Shown here: positions 23,120-29,967 of the stretch, one piece after another
Numbering within the stretch: position 1 is the first letter of the stretch
Layout: each line of letters starts with the position of its first letter
Origin: a virus
Reading direction: 5' to 3' (one strand)
Length of the DNA stretch: 29,967 bases
IMG/VR virus record: IMGVR_UViG_3300037193_000528
Coordinates: 1-29,967 of that record
Position numbers and translations under genes: made by a program
The notes under the pieces: generated by a model
Told to the model about the DNA's origin: nothing
What the model saw: the letters and a program-made list of their open reading frames with translations, nothing else
Databases searched by the model: none

Positions 23120-23445
23120 CGCTGCCTCACTACGTTCCACACTTGGAAGCGTCCGCCGTCCTGACGCTCAGCCACTTCCAAGTACAGAACATCGCCACCA
23201 GCAAGCACGACCTTGCCCTTGTAGGCCGGCGTCACCTGAACGGTGTCGATCACGATGCGGTTCACGTCTTCGTACTGATCGGCGTAGCCCTCGCGGTCCA
23301 GGTCCCCACCGATCCACGTCCTCGTGTGATGACGCACCTTCACGAGCACGCCTGTAGATGAACCGGGGGCGTAGTAGGTCGCATCGACGCCGAACGTGGC
23401 ATGCGCCACCTCCCGCGCCGCCGCCCTTGTTTCCTGCCACCCCAC
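23116..23445 (-). CDS. FII: Head-tail joining protein, lambda FII-like
   Basis: The gene encodes 109 residues from GTG 23445, chosen because GGGGAG lies eight bases upstream. An overlapping GTG at 23466 is an alternative. Segment VLYLEVAERQDGGRFQVWNVV resembles FWVDRVSPDDGG..HLWL at the end of lambda FII (117 residues), and the middle has the FII-like beta pattern. FII sits at the bottom of the connector and binds the tail. Position after the major capsid, with Z, U and V genes after it, agrees. Confidence 0.7.
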   Translation of the reverse strand: MGWQETRAAAREVAHATFGVDATYYAPGSSTGVLVKVRHHTRTWIGGDLDREGYADQYEDVNRIVIDTVQVTPAYKGKVVLAGGDVLYLEVAERQDGGRFQVWNVVRQR

Positions 23446-23462
23446 GGTTCGATCTCCCCGAG

Positions 23463-23690
23463 TCACATGTTGATGAGCACGGCGCACGAGCAGTTCTCGC
23501 CGTTCTCGTTGGTGTGCCCGTAGCACCGGATCGATTGCACGTGCTCTTCGCCCATGTGCGCAGCCAGCGAACTCGCCGCGTACTTCAATGGCTGCTTCGG
23601 CATGCAGTTCGCGTCGCTGTCGACGGTCGACTCGAACGCCGCAAGCACCTCGCGCTTGTTTTGACCCGTAACGGTGAAACTCCAAGACAT
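23463..23690 (-). CDS. Small hypothetical protein in the connector region
   Basis: The gene encodes 75 residues starting at ATG 23690, with AGGAG seven bases upstream. It has several His and Cys residues (C29, C57, C67, C69, His45, His50, His59) but no clear zinc motif. The segment KREVLAAFESTVDSDANC and HMGEEHVQSIRCYGHTNENGENCSCAVLINM show no family I recognise. It may be a head or neck accessory protein. It is too small to judge further. Confidence 0.65.
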   Translation of the reverse strand: MSWSFTVTGQNKREVLAAFESTVDSDANCMPKQPLKYAASSLAAHMGEEHVQSIRCYGHTNENGENCSCAVLINM

Positions 23691-23703
23691 CGTGTGCTCC
23701 TGT

Positions 23704-23913
23704 TTACAGACCGTCGTTCTTGCTCTTCGTCTTCTTGGCGTCGTCAGCCTGAGTGGTAGCAGCAGCTTTCTTGTCATCGGCTGTGGCTTCCTCAATGAAA
23801 ACGCCGAGCAGCCCACTGGCTTGCCCAGTCTCCAGCGAGACGATCTCGCCGGGCCCGACTTCCTTCTTGTCAAGCTTGACCGCCTTGACGACCACGTAAT
23901 CCTTCTTTGCCAT
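23704..23913 (-). CDS. Small head-region protein ending in NDGL
   Basis: The gene encodes 69 residues from ATG 23913 with GGAG at eight bases. The N-terminal half (MAKKDYVVVKAVKLDKKEVGPGEIVSLETG) is beta-like and followed by a helical, Lys/Ala/Asp-rich low-complexity tail. It lies at the position of lambda FI, but is much shorter. The C-terminus ends KNDGL, like the DGL ends of the three accessory-operon proteins, which may be coincidence. Confidence 0.7.
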   Translation of the reverse strand: MAKKDYVVVKAVKLDKKEVGPGEIVSLETGQASGLLGVFIEEATADDKKAAATTQADDAKKTKSKNDGL

Positions 23914-23952
23914 TTCCGATCTCCGTGTTGCTAGCAATGGGGAGGGGCAGAA

Positions 23953-23974
23953 GGGGGCACGGTCACGCGCCCCC
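23953..23974 (-). promoter_or_regulatory. Strong hairpin after the major capsid gene
   Basis: GGGGGCACG and CGCGCCCCC pair over 9 positions around a 4-base loop. In the minus-strand RNA all nine pair (one G-U), while on the plus strand that pair is an A-C mismatch, so the stem suits the late transcript. There is no T-run, which argues against a terminator. It lies between capsid and the next gene and may protect the capsid message or attenuate downstream genes. Confidence 0.65.
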
Positions 23975-23993
23975 CTGACGCATCGCGCGCGGA

Positions 23994-25028
23994 TCAGTCG
24001 TCGATGACCTTGACGCGCATGGCCGCAGCAGGCCGCGACGGCACCATCAACGGGGCCGACTGGGTCATCACGAACTCGGCAGGCGGGTCCTCGCTGTAGA
24101 AGTTCTTCGGCCAGATGCTGGCAGGCCGATAGCCCGCCTTCGGGTCGAGAATGGCACCGAAGCAGCGCACACCTTCCACGCCGGCTGGGTTGATGAGGAC
24201 GAGGCTTTCGCTGTCCATCATGTCGACCGTGTTGCCGCTGTTGTCCTCGTAAATTTCGGCGTAGGTCCAGAACTCCAGCGGCCCGATCGTGCCGCGGAAC
24301 TGCACCGACTCGCCGTTGCCGAGGGCGGTTTCCATCGTGGCGCTCGACCCGCGGCGCGTATCGAGCTTGTCCTGAACCTGATCCTTCTCCTTGAAGACGG
24401 CCCAGGCGTCGAGACCCATGATGCACTTCGTGGGCGCATAGCCCGATGCCCGCTGCATGCGGATCATCCAAGCGTCGAGATCGTCGAGCACGTCCACCTT
24501 GCCGGCATCGTCCCAGGCATCCGTGGTGAGCAGTGCCAGCGTCTGGTTCGTCGGGCGCCCGAACGTCACGGTGACGCTCGGGTAGTCCTCGCCAGCGATC
24601 ACGACTTGATCGTCAAGGATGGCACACGCGGCCATCCATTCGAGACGACGAAAGATCATGTCGCGCTGCGTCACCGTGATGTCGGCGATCACCGCATTGC
24701 GGCGTGCCTCCATCGACATGTCGCCGCCGTAGCTCTCGCCCGGCATGCGCTTGATCAGACGCCGCGGATCGACGTTGTCCTTCGGCTTGATGTAGGCAGG
24801 CTTGAAGCGACGAGTCACGTAGCCCTCTTGCCGCATGGGCTTGCCCTGCGCCATCGGCGCAACGAAGGGCGCAAGCCGGCGCCCCTTGTCCACGAGGTCG
24901 AAGTCGATGAACTCAGTATCAAAAAGCGCTTCCCGGTTGAAGCACAGGTTCAGCCAGAACAGGTTGGGCGGGTTGACCTTGCGGACCACGCCGAGAAGTT
25001 CGTGAGTGTCGTAGGTGCCGACAGACAT
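23994..25028 (-). CDS. E: Major capsid protein, lambda E family
   Basis: The gene encodes 344 residues (lambda E has 341). ATG 25028 follows AGGAGAG. Family landmarks are FFW.NLCFNREALFDTEFIDFDLVDKGRRLAPFVAP, QEGYVTRRFKPAYIKPKD, and the LEWMAACAILDDQVVI segment with the central helix. Later segments carry the beta-rich domain with the FWTYAEIYEDNSGN part. It builds the icosahedral HK97-fold shell, stabilised by the decoration protein encoded just upstream in the transcript. No N-terminal scaffold extension is present; the scaffold is made from a nested start in the protease gene. Confidence 0.95.
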   Translation of the reverse strand: MSVGTYDTHELLGVVRKVNPPNLFWLNLCFNREALFDTEFIDFDLVDKGRRLAPFVAPMAQGKPMRQEGYVTRRFKPAYIKPKDNVDPRRLIKRMPGESYGGDMSMEARRNAVIADITVTQRDMIFRRLEWMAACAILDDQVVIAGEDYPSVTVTFGRPTNQTLALLTTDAWDDAGKVDVLDDLDAWMIRMQRASGYAPTKCIMGLDAWAVFKEKDQVQDKLDTRRGSSATMETALGNGESVQFRGTIGPLEFWTYAEIYEDNSGNTVDMMDSESLVLINPAGVEGVRCFGAILDPKAGYRPASIWPKNFYSEDPPAEFVMTQSAPLMVPSRPAAAMRVKVIDD

Positions 25029-25050
25029 GGCGCTCTCCTGAAGTTTTGGA

Positions 25051-25062
25051 ATTGCTTGAAAT
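25051..25062 (+). repeat. 12-base spacer repeat ATTGCTTGAAAT
   Basis: The same 12-mer occurs at 25468-25479 and, inverted, at 1910-1921, each in a short untranslated spacer just after a stop codon. The one at 25051-25062 overlaps the last base of the decoration stop. A close variant is TTGCTAGAAAT at 20723-20733. It may be a remnant of module joining or a regulatory site. Confidence 0.5.
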
Positions 25063-25454
25063 CAGACCGCCGAGTAGCCGAGCTTCTTGAAGACGATCGG
25101 CCCGTTGCCCGTCGACTTAAGCTTCTGCGCGTCGGTCGCCCACGAGGCATCCCACACGACGCCATCGACGTTGAACTCACCCGCGATGTAGGCCGGGCCC
25201 ACCTTGTCCGCAGCCGCCGATGCCACGTTCTCGACGCAGATGGCGACAGGGACTTCCGAGCCATCGCTTGCAGTGCGCACCGACTTGATCAGCTTGCCCG
25301 ACGCCGTGACACGCCCACACACGGTCAATGCCGCCACGTCAGCACCCGAAGCAAAGGTCTCCGGGCGCGTGATGACATCGGTGGCGCCGACGATGACTTG
25401 CTCGGGGGTGAAGCTTTCATCGCTCTTGCCCGATGCAGCGAAGGATTGCGGCAT
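25062..25454 (-). CDS. D: Head decoration protein, lambda D family
   Basis: The gene encodes 130 residues (lambda D has 110), preceded by AGGAG. The ending segment shows YIAGEFNVDGVVWD and the middle VITRPETFASGADVAALTVCGRV, matching the beta-strand layout of gpD trimers that stabilise expanded capsids. It lies just before the capsid gene in transcription order, as in lambda. The shared 12-base spacer element flanks the gene on both sides. Confidence 0.85.
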   Translation of the reverse strand: MPQSFAASGKSDESFTPEQVIVGATDVITRPETFASGADVAALTVCGRVTASGKLIKSVRTASDGSEVPVAICVENVASAAADKVGPAYIAGEFNVDGVVWDASWATDAQKLKSTGNGPIVFKKLGYSAV

Positions 25455-25508
25455 GTTGAACTCCTAAATTGCTTGAAATGGAAGCGAGAATGGCTTGCCG
25501 CCATCACC

Positions 25509-25955
25509 TCACTTGAACGAACGGCCGGTGGCCGCGCCGTAGTCGCGCAACAGCGCGGCCGTCTTGTCGTCGTTCGCGTCGGCCTGTGAGCCATCCGCCC
25601 CGACGTTAGGATTCGGCGTGGCTGCCATGGCTGCCGCAAAGGGGTTGGACGCGGCTTCACTCGCAACAGCCTTCGGCGATGCGGCAAGCAGCGCCTTCGC
25701 CTCATCCACCGACATCGAGGTCTCGAAGGCCAAGTGGCTTGCAAGCTGTTCGCGACCCTTTGCCTCTTCGCAACCCTGGATCGCCTTGATGCGCAGACGC
25801 TCGTCGCCCGCGCTCGGCTGCTTCGCCGTCGTACTGGCCGCAGAAGTCGCGGCCGTCTGTTGGCTCGCAGGCTGCTGCTGCTGCTGCTCAGCCGTCGCGG
25901 TTTGGGTCGTCGCATCCGAGGTCGCCTGAGCGCCCGGCTTTTGCGGTGTCGTCAT
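25509..25955 (-). CDS. Nu3: Nested scaffold protein (Nu3-like)
   Basis: ATG 25955 (Met307 of the protease) is preceded by AGGAG at 25966-25962, six bases upstream, a strong internal ribosome site that the protease sequence alone would not need. It would give 148 residues identical to the protease C-terminus, MTTPQKPGAQ onwards. The arrangement copies lambda C/Nu3. The product would fill procapsids and be removed by the protease. The run of CAG codons (AGC-type repeat at 25871-25888) lies inside it. Confidence 0.82.
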   Translation of the reverse strand: MTTPQKPGAQATSDATTQTATAEQQQQQPASQQTAATSAASTTAKQPSAGDERLRIKAIQGCEEAKGREQLASHLAFETSMSVDEAKALLAASPKAVASEAASNPFAAAMAATPNPNVGADGSQADANDDKTAALLRDYGAATGRSFK

Positions 25956-26873
25956 TGCAAACTCCTGGGTTGAAGAGCCGGATAGCTCGTTTGAAAAGGC
26001 AACCACTGCCGCCATCGGCGACTCGACTGCATCAATGAAACCGACCTCCAAAGCGTCGGGCCCGTTGTAGACGCGCGCTTCGGTTGCAAGCACGGCGTCG
26101 ATAGTCATCGAGCGATTGCGCGCAACCTCCGTCGCAAAGCGCTCACGAAGCGTCTCAAGTTCGGCTTGCCATTCCTTGCGCACCGACTCGGGCAACGGCT
26201 GGTACGGGTTGCCATCCACCTTGTGCTCACCCGCATGCAGCAGGGAGACCTTGATGCCGTTCTTTTCAAGAAATCCGCTGTAGTCGACGTGCACCAGCAC
26301 GACACCCACTGAGCCGACGTAGGAGCTTTCAATGGCGCTCATGCGGCCCGCCGCCGATGCGACGGCATAGCCTGCAGAGCACGAATTCGCATTCGCCAGG
26401 GCAAGCGTCGGCTTGGTCGCGCGCTGATCGTGCATCCACGCGGCCAGCTCCATGCAGCCTTGCGCCTCGCCGCCAAACGAGTCCACGTCGAAGACGACGG
26501 CGCGAACGTTCGTGTCCGCTAAGGCAGCGGAGTACGCGTCGCGCAGGTAGTCATAGCCAGTGAAGTAGGCGCAGGCCCAGCCGCACTTGTTGAACAGCAT
26601 CCCCCACACGGGAATGAACGCGAGCCCGTTGTCCGACTTGGCGTACAGCTTCTCGTCGTAGAAGGCCCACTGCTGGTCCGTGGGCAGTCCTGCGTAACGA
26701 CGTGCCAGCCCGGCCGTGTAGCTCGCGATGTGCTCAGCAGTCGGGTCTTCGTTGCCGAGCGCGAGCGCTGCCTGCACGACGCTCGCGAGGCCCGTGTACG
26801 ACGCAGACAACGCCATGGCGGCAGCACTGCTGCTGCGACCGATGAAACCGTAGATGGGGTTCAGGGCCGTCAT
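25509..26873 (-). CDS. C: Capsid protease of the S49 family with scaffold tail (lambda C-like)
   Basis: The gene encodes 454 residues (lambda C has 439). Serine Ser166 in NANSCSAGYAVA and Lys218 in AGEHKVDGNPYQPL fit the Ser/Lys dyad of the short SppA/S49 signal-peptide-peptidase class. DSFGGEAQG (131-139) provides the glycine-rich turn near the oxyanion. Residues 307-454 form a Gln/Ala/Thr-rich, then helical, tail that resembles a scaffold. An internal start there (ATG 25955) would make the scaffold alone. The protease matures the procapsid by cutting scaffold and itself. It is coupled to the portal gene by an ATGA overlap. Confidence 0.92.
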   Translation of the reverse strand: MTALNPIYGFIGRSSSAAAMALSASYTGLASVVQAALALGNEDPTAEHIASYTAGLARRYAGLPTDQQWAFYDEKLYAKSDNGLAFIPVWGMLFNKCGWACAYFTGYDYLRDAYSAALADTNVRAVVFDVDSFGGEAQGCMELAAWMHDQRATKPTLALANANSCSAGYAVASAAGRMSAIESSYVGSVGVVLVHVDYSGFLEKNGIKVSLLHAGEHKVDGNPYQPLPESVRKEWQAELETLRERFATEVARNRSMTIDAVLATEARVYNGPDALEVGFIDAVESPMAAVVAFSNELSGSSTQEFAMTTPQKPGAQATSDATTQTATAEQQQQQPASQQTAATSAASTTAKQPSAGDERLRIKAIQGCEEAKGREQLASHLAFETSMSVDEAKALLAASPKAVASEAASNPFAAAMAATPNPNVGADGSQADANDDKTAALLRDYGAATGRSFK

Positions 26874-28525
26874 TGCTCGGTCTCCGTTTCGCTCTCGTCG
26901 TCCTGCTGCTCGTCACCCTGCTTGTCACCCTGCTGCTTGCTCTTCGCCCCCACCTCGGCCACGGCGAGCTGCGTCGGGACGATCTCGATGCCGAGCTGCT
27001 TGCGCAACTTCTTCTCGCGCGCCTGCTGCGCGAACACGTCGCGGAAGTCCTTGCCCGTGCGGCTGATCTCTTCTTCGTAGGTCGACAGGCCCTTCTCGAT
27101 GCGCAGCACCGCGGCTTGCGTTTCCTTCAGCTCGTCGATCTGCCCACGCGAGGCGCCGATCCAGTCGCACTTGCAGTACGCCTCCTTGTTGAGGCCTTCG
27201 TAGAAGTGCGAGGCGTTCTTGCCGGCAGGCAGCGGCGCATTGCCGGCGTTGATCTGCTCTTCGAGCCACAGCGAATAGACGGCGGACGCGAAGCGATCCG
27301 CGAACATCTTCTTGCGCGACTGCATGAACTTCCACGTCTCGACCATGGACGCCCGCGCCGACGAGTAGTTCGTCTTCGTGTAGTCCTTCGAGAACTGCTC
27401 ATAGCTCAGCCCGAGCGATGACGCGACGTAGCGCAGCAACGCCTGCTCGAAGTCGGTGCCGACCCCGCCCGGCGTGCCCATCGGCTTGAGGTTGAGCTTG
27501 GTGCCCGGAAACAGGTGGGGGATCTTCACCCCGTCGATGTGCAGGTTCTTCGAGCCGCCCGTGTAAGCAGCCAGGGCGTTCAGGTACAGCTCGACGCCGT
27601 TGTCACCCGTCCCCTGGCCGAGCTGCTGCCACAGCGTTTCCGTGGGCAGCTCGGACTCGATGGCCGCGGCATAGGTCGCGTTGACGACAGCGTTCTGCAA
27701 CACCACGTCGCGGAACTTCTTCGTCATCTTCATTTCTTTGAGCGCCGACACCATCGAGCTGATGCCGCGCGACTGATCGGGCTGCATCTGCTCGTAGATG
27801 TGGATGACTTGCAAGCGGCCCCACGGCTTGCGGAAGGGCACACGAACCCATTCCCAGTTGGCCGGGTTGTCGCTGTAGAACTCCGAGGGATGAGTCCGGC
27901 GGATGTGCGCCGCGATCGGCGCACCTCGGAAATCACGCTCGATGCCGCGACGCATGTAGGCCGTGTCGTCGTAGCCGTGCGGGTTGCTCAGACGATCGAG
28001 GTGGACCATCTGGATCGCAGTGTTTGACGGCCGGCGCTCGTTGTCTTTGAGAATCCACTCCACCGCCGACAACGACTCGCCCGCCAGGACACCGAGACCG
28101 ACCACCATGCGCACCAAACCCGTCAGGGTGTTCAACCGACTCGCATCGGGCCAGTTGTCGGGTGACTCAGCCCACAGGGTGAAGTTCTTCTCAGCCCACT
28201 CCTGAAACTCTTCGGCCCAGGTCTCGTCGGCGCCGAGCACCTTCCAATCTGGCTGCGCGTTGACGCGATACAGGCCGCCGACGATCGAGTCTCGATGCGT
28301 GGCGACAGCGCCGTTTGAGTAGCCGTCGTTGCGCACCATGTCGCGCATGCGCGCGTCGAGCGCCGACTTGTCGCGGTTCAGCTCCTGATCCGGCGATAGC
28401 AACGGCGGCTGCCACGTCGCCAGCTCACGCGAGAAGCGCGAAGCGCCGTCGTAGGCGCCACCCATGGCTTTGACCGTGGCCCGCTCGATGGGGTACGCCT
28501 GTGCAGGGGTGAATACGGCGCCCAT
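26870..28525 (-). CDS. B: Portal protein, lambda B family
   Basis: The gene encodes 551 residues from ATG 28525, or 552 from GTG 28528; the start overlaps the gpW stop. The protein shows the lambda-type portal layout: N-terminal ERATVKAMGGAYDGASRFSREL, ELNRDKSALDARMRDMVRNDGYSNGAVATHRDSIVGGLY, then FLALLNTLTGLVRMVVGLGVLAGES-like sequence and LHYEQMQPDQSRG-like clip region. It ends in an acidic Gln-rich tail. It forms the dodecameric DNA channel at the capsid vertex and binds the terminase. It is followed by the protease gene in the same transcript. Confidence 0.93.
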   Translation of the reverse strand: MGAVFTPAQAYPIERATVKAMGGAYDGASRFSRELATWQPPLLSPDQELNRDKSALDARMRDMVRNDGYSNGAVATHRDSIVGGLYRVNAQPDWKVLGADETWAEEFQEWAEKNFTLWAESPDNWPDASRLNTLTGLVRMVVGLGVLAGESLSAVEWILKDNERRPSNTAIQMVHLDRLSNPHGYDDTAYMRRGIERDFRGAPIAAHIRRTHPSEFYSDNPANWEWVRVPFRKPWGRLQVIHIYEQMQPDQSRGISSMVSALKEMKMTKKFRDVVLQNAVVNATYAAAIESELPTETLWQQLGQGTGDNGVELYLNALAAYTGGSKNLHIDGVKIPHLFPGTKLNLKPMGTPGGVGTDFEQALLRYVASSLGLSYEQFSKDYTKTNYSSARASMVETWKFMQSRKKMFADRFASAVYSLWLEEQINAGNAPLPAGKNASHFYEGLNKEAYCKCDWIGASRGQIDELKETQAAVLRIEKGLSTYEEEISRTGKDFRDVFAQQAREKKLRKQLGIEIVPTQLAVAEVGAKSKQQGDKQGDEQQDDESETETEQ

Positions 28526-28737
28526 CACATGTACGGGCGCAGGGGGCCGCGAGAGATGATGGATTCAGCCACGGCCATTTCAAGCTCTTCGATGTAAGCG
28601 CGCAGCCCGGCCACGTTGGCCGAGGTGAACTCGACCCGCTCGCCGTTTTGGTCCACCACCACGCGCGCACTGCGCCCGGTGCGCAGCTCATGCATCGCGG
28701 CCTTTGCTTGCACTAGCAGCTCAGCATTCGTCGCCAC
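28525..28737 (-). CDS. W: Head-tail joining protein gpW
   Basis: The gene encodes 70 residues (lambda W has 68) from GTG 28737. AAGGA precedes the start. The sequence is close to the lambda W pattern: ELLVQAKAAMHELRTGRSARVVVDQNGERVEFTSANVAGLRAYIEELEMA, then RRGP-like SRGPLRPYM. gpW fits between portal and tail and stabilises packaged DNA. It lies between portal and terminase as in lambda. Confidence 0.93.
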   Translation of the reverse strand: MATNAELLVQAKAAMHELRTGRSARVVVDQNGERVEFTSANVAGLRAYIEELEMAVAESIISRGPLRPYM

Positions 28738-28748
28738 AGCCCCAGTCC

Positions 28749-29967
28749 TTACGCCAGTGATTCCGCCAACTTGCTGAGGGGAGAATAAACAGCCTGTCTA
28801 GGTTTTACAACCGCATCAGGGTTATCGCCGCCACCGGGCAAGAGGACGAACGGGTTGCTGTCGTGTTCCTTGCTGTACCCGGGCGCCGTGCGCGAGTCCC
28901 ACGACAGGCGATCACAGCGCAGGTGCAAGCAGATGCCGAGGGCGTAGTACGAGAGGTCCCAGGCCTCGTTGCGAGCACCGGCCGGGCACTCCCACCCCTT
29001 CGCCGTCCTGATCTCAACGCAGATTTCCGCGTACCACTGCTCAGGCAGGCCATCAGGCCACGTGAATGAACGCTCGATACCGTCGTCGGCCATGCCTTCG
29101 CTCTTGCCATCGGCCGAGGTCTCTGCCGCCCGGTCGATCATTCCTTGCAAGGCGTCCTTCAGGAGGTTCGGGTTGAACATCAGCACGGGAATCTCGCCGC
29201 GTGCCGTGGCATGGCGGTCCTTGCGCTTGCTATCGGGGTAGGCGACGGCCACGCGGGGTGCGTGCGGCGAGGGGTCGCCCTTCAACGGAAACAGACGCGC
29301 GTGCTCACCGGCGCCGTTCTTGCGCATCCAGCGATAGAAGTCGTAGGCGTTGTTGGTGACGCCTTCACGACCGCCTGTGTCATAGCCGAGGAAGGCGATG
29401 CCCATCGACGCGCCCGGCAGTCCTTCAATCGCGTAGCGCTTGTCGAAGACATCGGTCTTGAGCAGTTCCCAGTCTTCAGGGAACGCAGCCGGCTTGACCC
29501 ACAGGCGTTCGCCGTCATCGTCGATGCGATTGCTCTTGATGATCGGGAAGTAATCGACGACGGTCAGCTTGAAGCCGTTCTTGCGCGGCCCAACGCCATG
29601 CACCTGCACCACGAAGCGGTTCTTCTGGATGTCGACCGTCGCCACAAGGAAACGCACCCATGACGGAACGCGAGGCCCGTCGTCGTCCGCCTCGACCCGC
29701 GACTCTGCCATTTCCTTCATCTGATCGGGCGTGCGCTGGATCTCACTGCCCCGCAAGTAGTACGGCTCGCCGAGGTCGGTGTTGACCACGGACTTGAGCA
29801 CTTCCTGCTCGCCCGTCTTCATGAAGTCCTGTTCGGCCTGCACGTAACGGGAGACCAGCGTGGACCACGGGGCAAACGCTGCAGCCACGCCCTTCAGCCA
29901 GAACGAGGCCGTCTTGGAGCGGAAAGGCATTCCTTGTAAGAACCCCTTTGCGTCGATCCACTGCCCA
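28749..29967 (-). CDS. A: Large terminase subunit (GpA family), 5' end cut by window edge
   Basis: The frame is open through the right edge, where the protein begins GQWIDAKGFLQGMPFRSKTASF, and 405 residues are visible; it also continues past ATG 29930, which is internal. The visible part is the nuclease half: FLVATVDIQKNRFVVQVHGVG with the expected metal-binding Asp, AFLGYDTGGREG, and the C-terminal RNEAWDLSYYALGICLHLR motif of GpA-type terminases. It would cut concatemeric DNA at cos sites and drive packaging with a small subunit encoded beyond the window. Confidence 0.93.
   Translation of the reverse strand, partial: GQWIDAKGFLQGMPFRSKTASFWLKGVAAAFAPWSTLVSRYVQAEQDFMKTGEQEVLKSVVNTDLGEPYYLRGSEIQRTPDQMKEMAESRVEADDDGPRVPSWVRFLVATVDIQKNRFVVQVHGVGPRKNGFKLTVVDYFPIIKSNRIDDDGERLWVKPAAFPEDWELLKTDVFDKRYAIEGLPGASMGIAFLGYDTGGREGVTNNAYDFYRWMRKNGAGEHARLFPLKGDPSPHAPRVAVAYPDSKRKDRHATARGEIPVLMFNPNLLKDALQGMIDRAAETSADGKSEGMADDGIERSFTWPDGLPEQWYAEICVEIRTAKGWECPAGARNEAWDLSYYALGICLHLRCDRLSWDSRTAPGYSKEHDSNPFVLLPGGGDNPDAVVKPRQAVYSPLSKLAESLA

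Noticed and set aside
23704-24471. 255-residue form of the small head-region gene
   Set aside because: The extra N-terminal part is antisense-like shadow of the capsid gene; ATG 23913 has its own ribosome site.
1-29967. CRISPR array, tRNA, insertion sequence or attachment site
   Set aside because: No cloverleaf, no regularly spaced repeat-spacer pattern, no transposase frame and no recognisable att core was found by eye; the 54-bp repeats are in a coding frame and have no unique spacers.

Overview
The window is about 30 kb of a tailed temperate phage or prophage, read in its late-gene orientation from right to left. The right half follows the order of the phage lambda head and tail genes (A-W-B-C/Nu3-D-E-(extra genes)-FII-(extra genes)-Z-U-V-G/T-H), all on the minus strand. 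The left end carries a site-specific recombinase, so the element is probably integrative. The sequence is GC-rich, genes overlap at ATGA/GTGA/TTGA junctions, and the lysis and tail genes are of proteobacterial siphovirus type. I guess a high-GC beta-proteobacterial host (Burkholderiales-like), but nothing here proves it. No repressor, replication genes or small terminase subunit are visible, and both edges cut genes.

Layout, left to right. Positions 1-977 (minus): tyrosine integrase, cut at its 3' end. Positions 978-1347: divergent control region with two families of short phased repeats. Positions 1348-3945 (plus): a seven-gene operon of small proteins, including a zinc-ribbon protein and a MazG-like nucleotide pyrophosphohydrolase; its last three proteins carry repeated Asp-Gly-Leu (DGL) motifs near their C-termini. 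This operon meets the lysis genes head-on, and the two stop codons share the bases CTAG. Positions 3942-5655 (minus): lysis cassette (Rz with embedded Rz1, lambda R-type endolysin, two small membrane proteins). Positions 5659-9944: tail fibre and tail-surface genes, including a gene built of 54-bp repeats. Positions 9941-14168: tail-tip module with a hub-like protein and three neighbouring genes ending in Ig-like domains, replacing the lambda M-L-K-I-J set. Positions 14165-19180: tape measure protein with an internal duplication. Positions 19185-19855: tail assembly chaperones with a classical A AAA AAC -1 frameshift site. Positions 19940-21891: tail tube, terminator and completion proteins. 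Positions 21888-23913: an insertion of extra small genes, one with a LamG-like fold, around a FII-like connector. Positions 23994-29967: major capsid, decoration, S49 protease with nested scaffold, portal, gpW and large terminase.

The right part packages DNA and builds a head, then a long flexible tail. The left part lyses the cell and integrates the genome. The plus-strand operon is the accessory, least understood part and the best candidate for undescribed biology. I saw no tRNA, CRISPR array or insertion sequence, and no Rho-independent terminator with a T-run.
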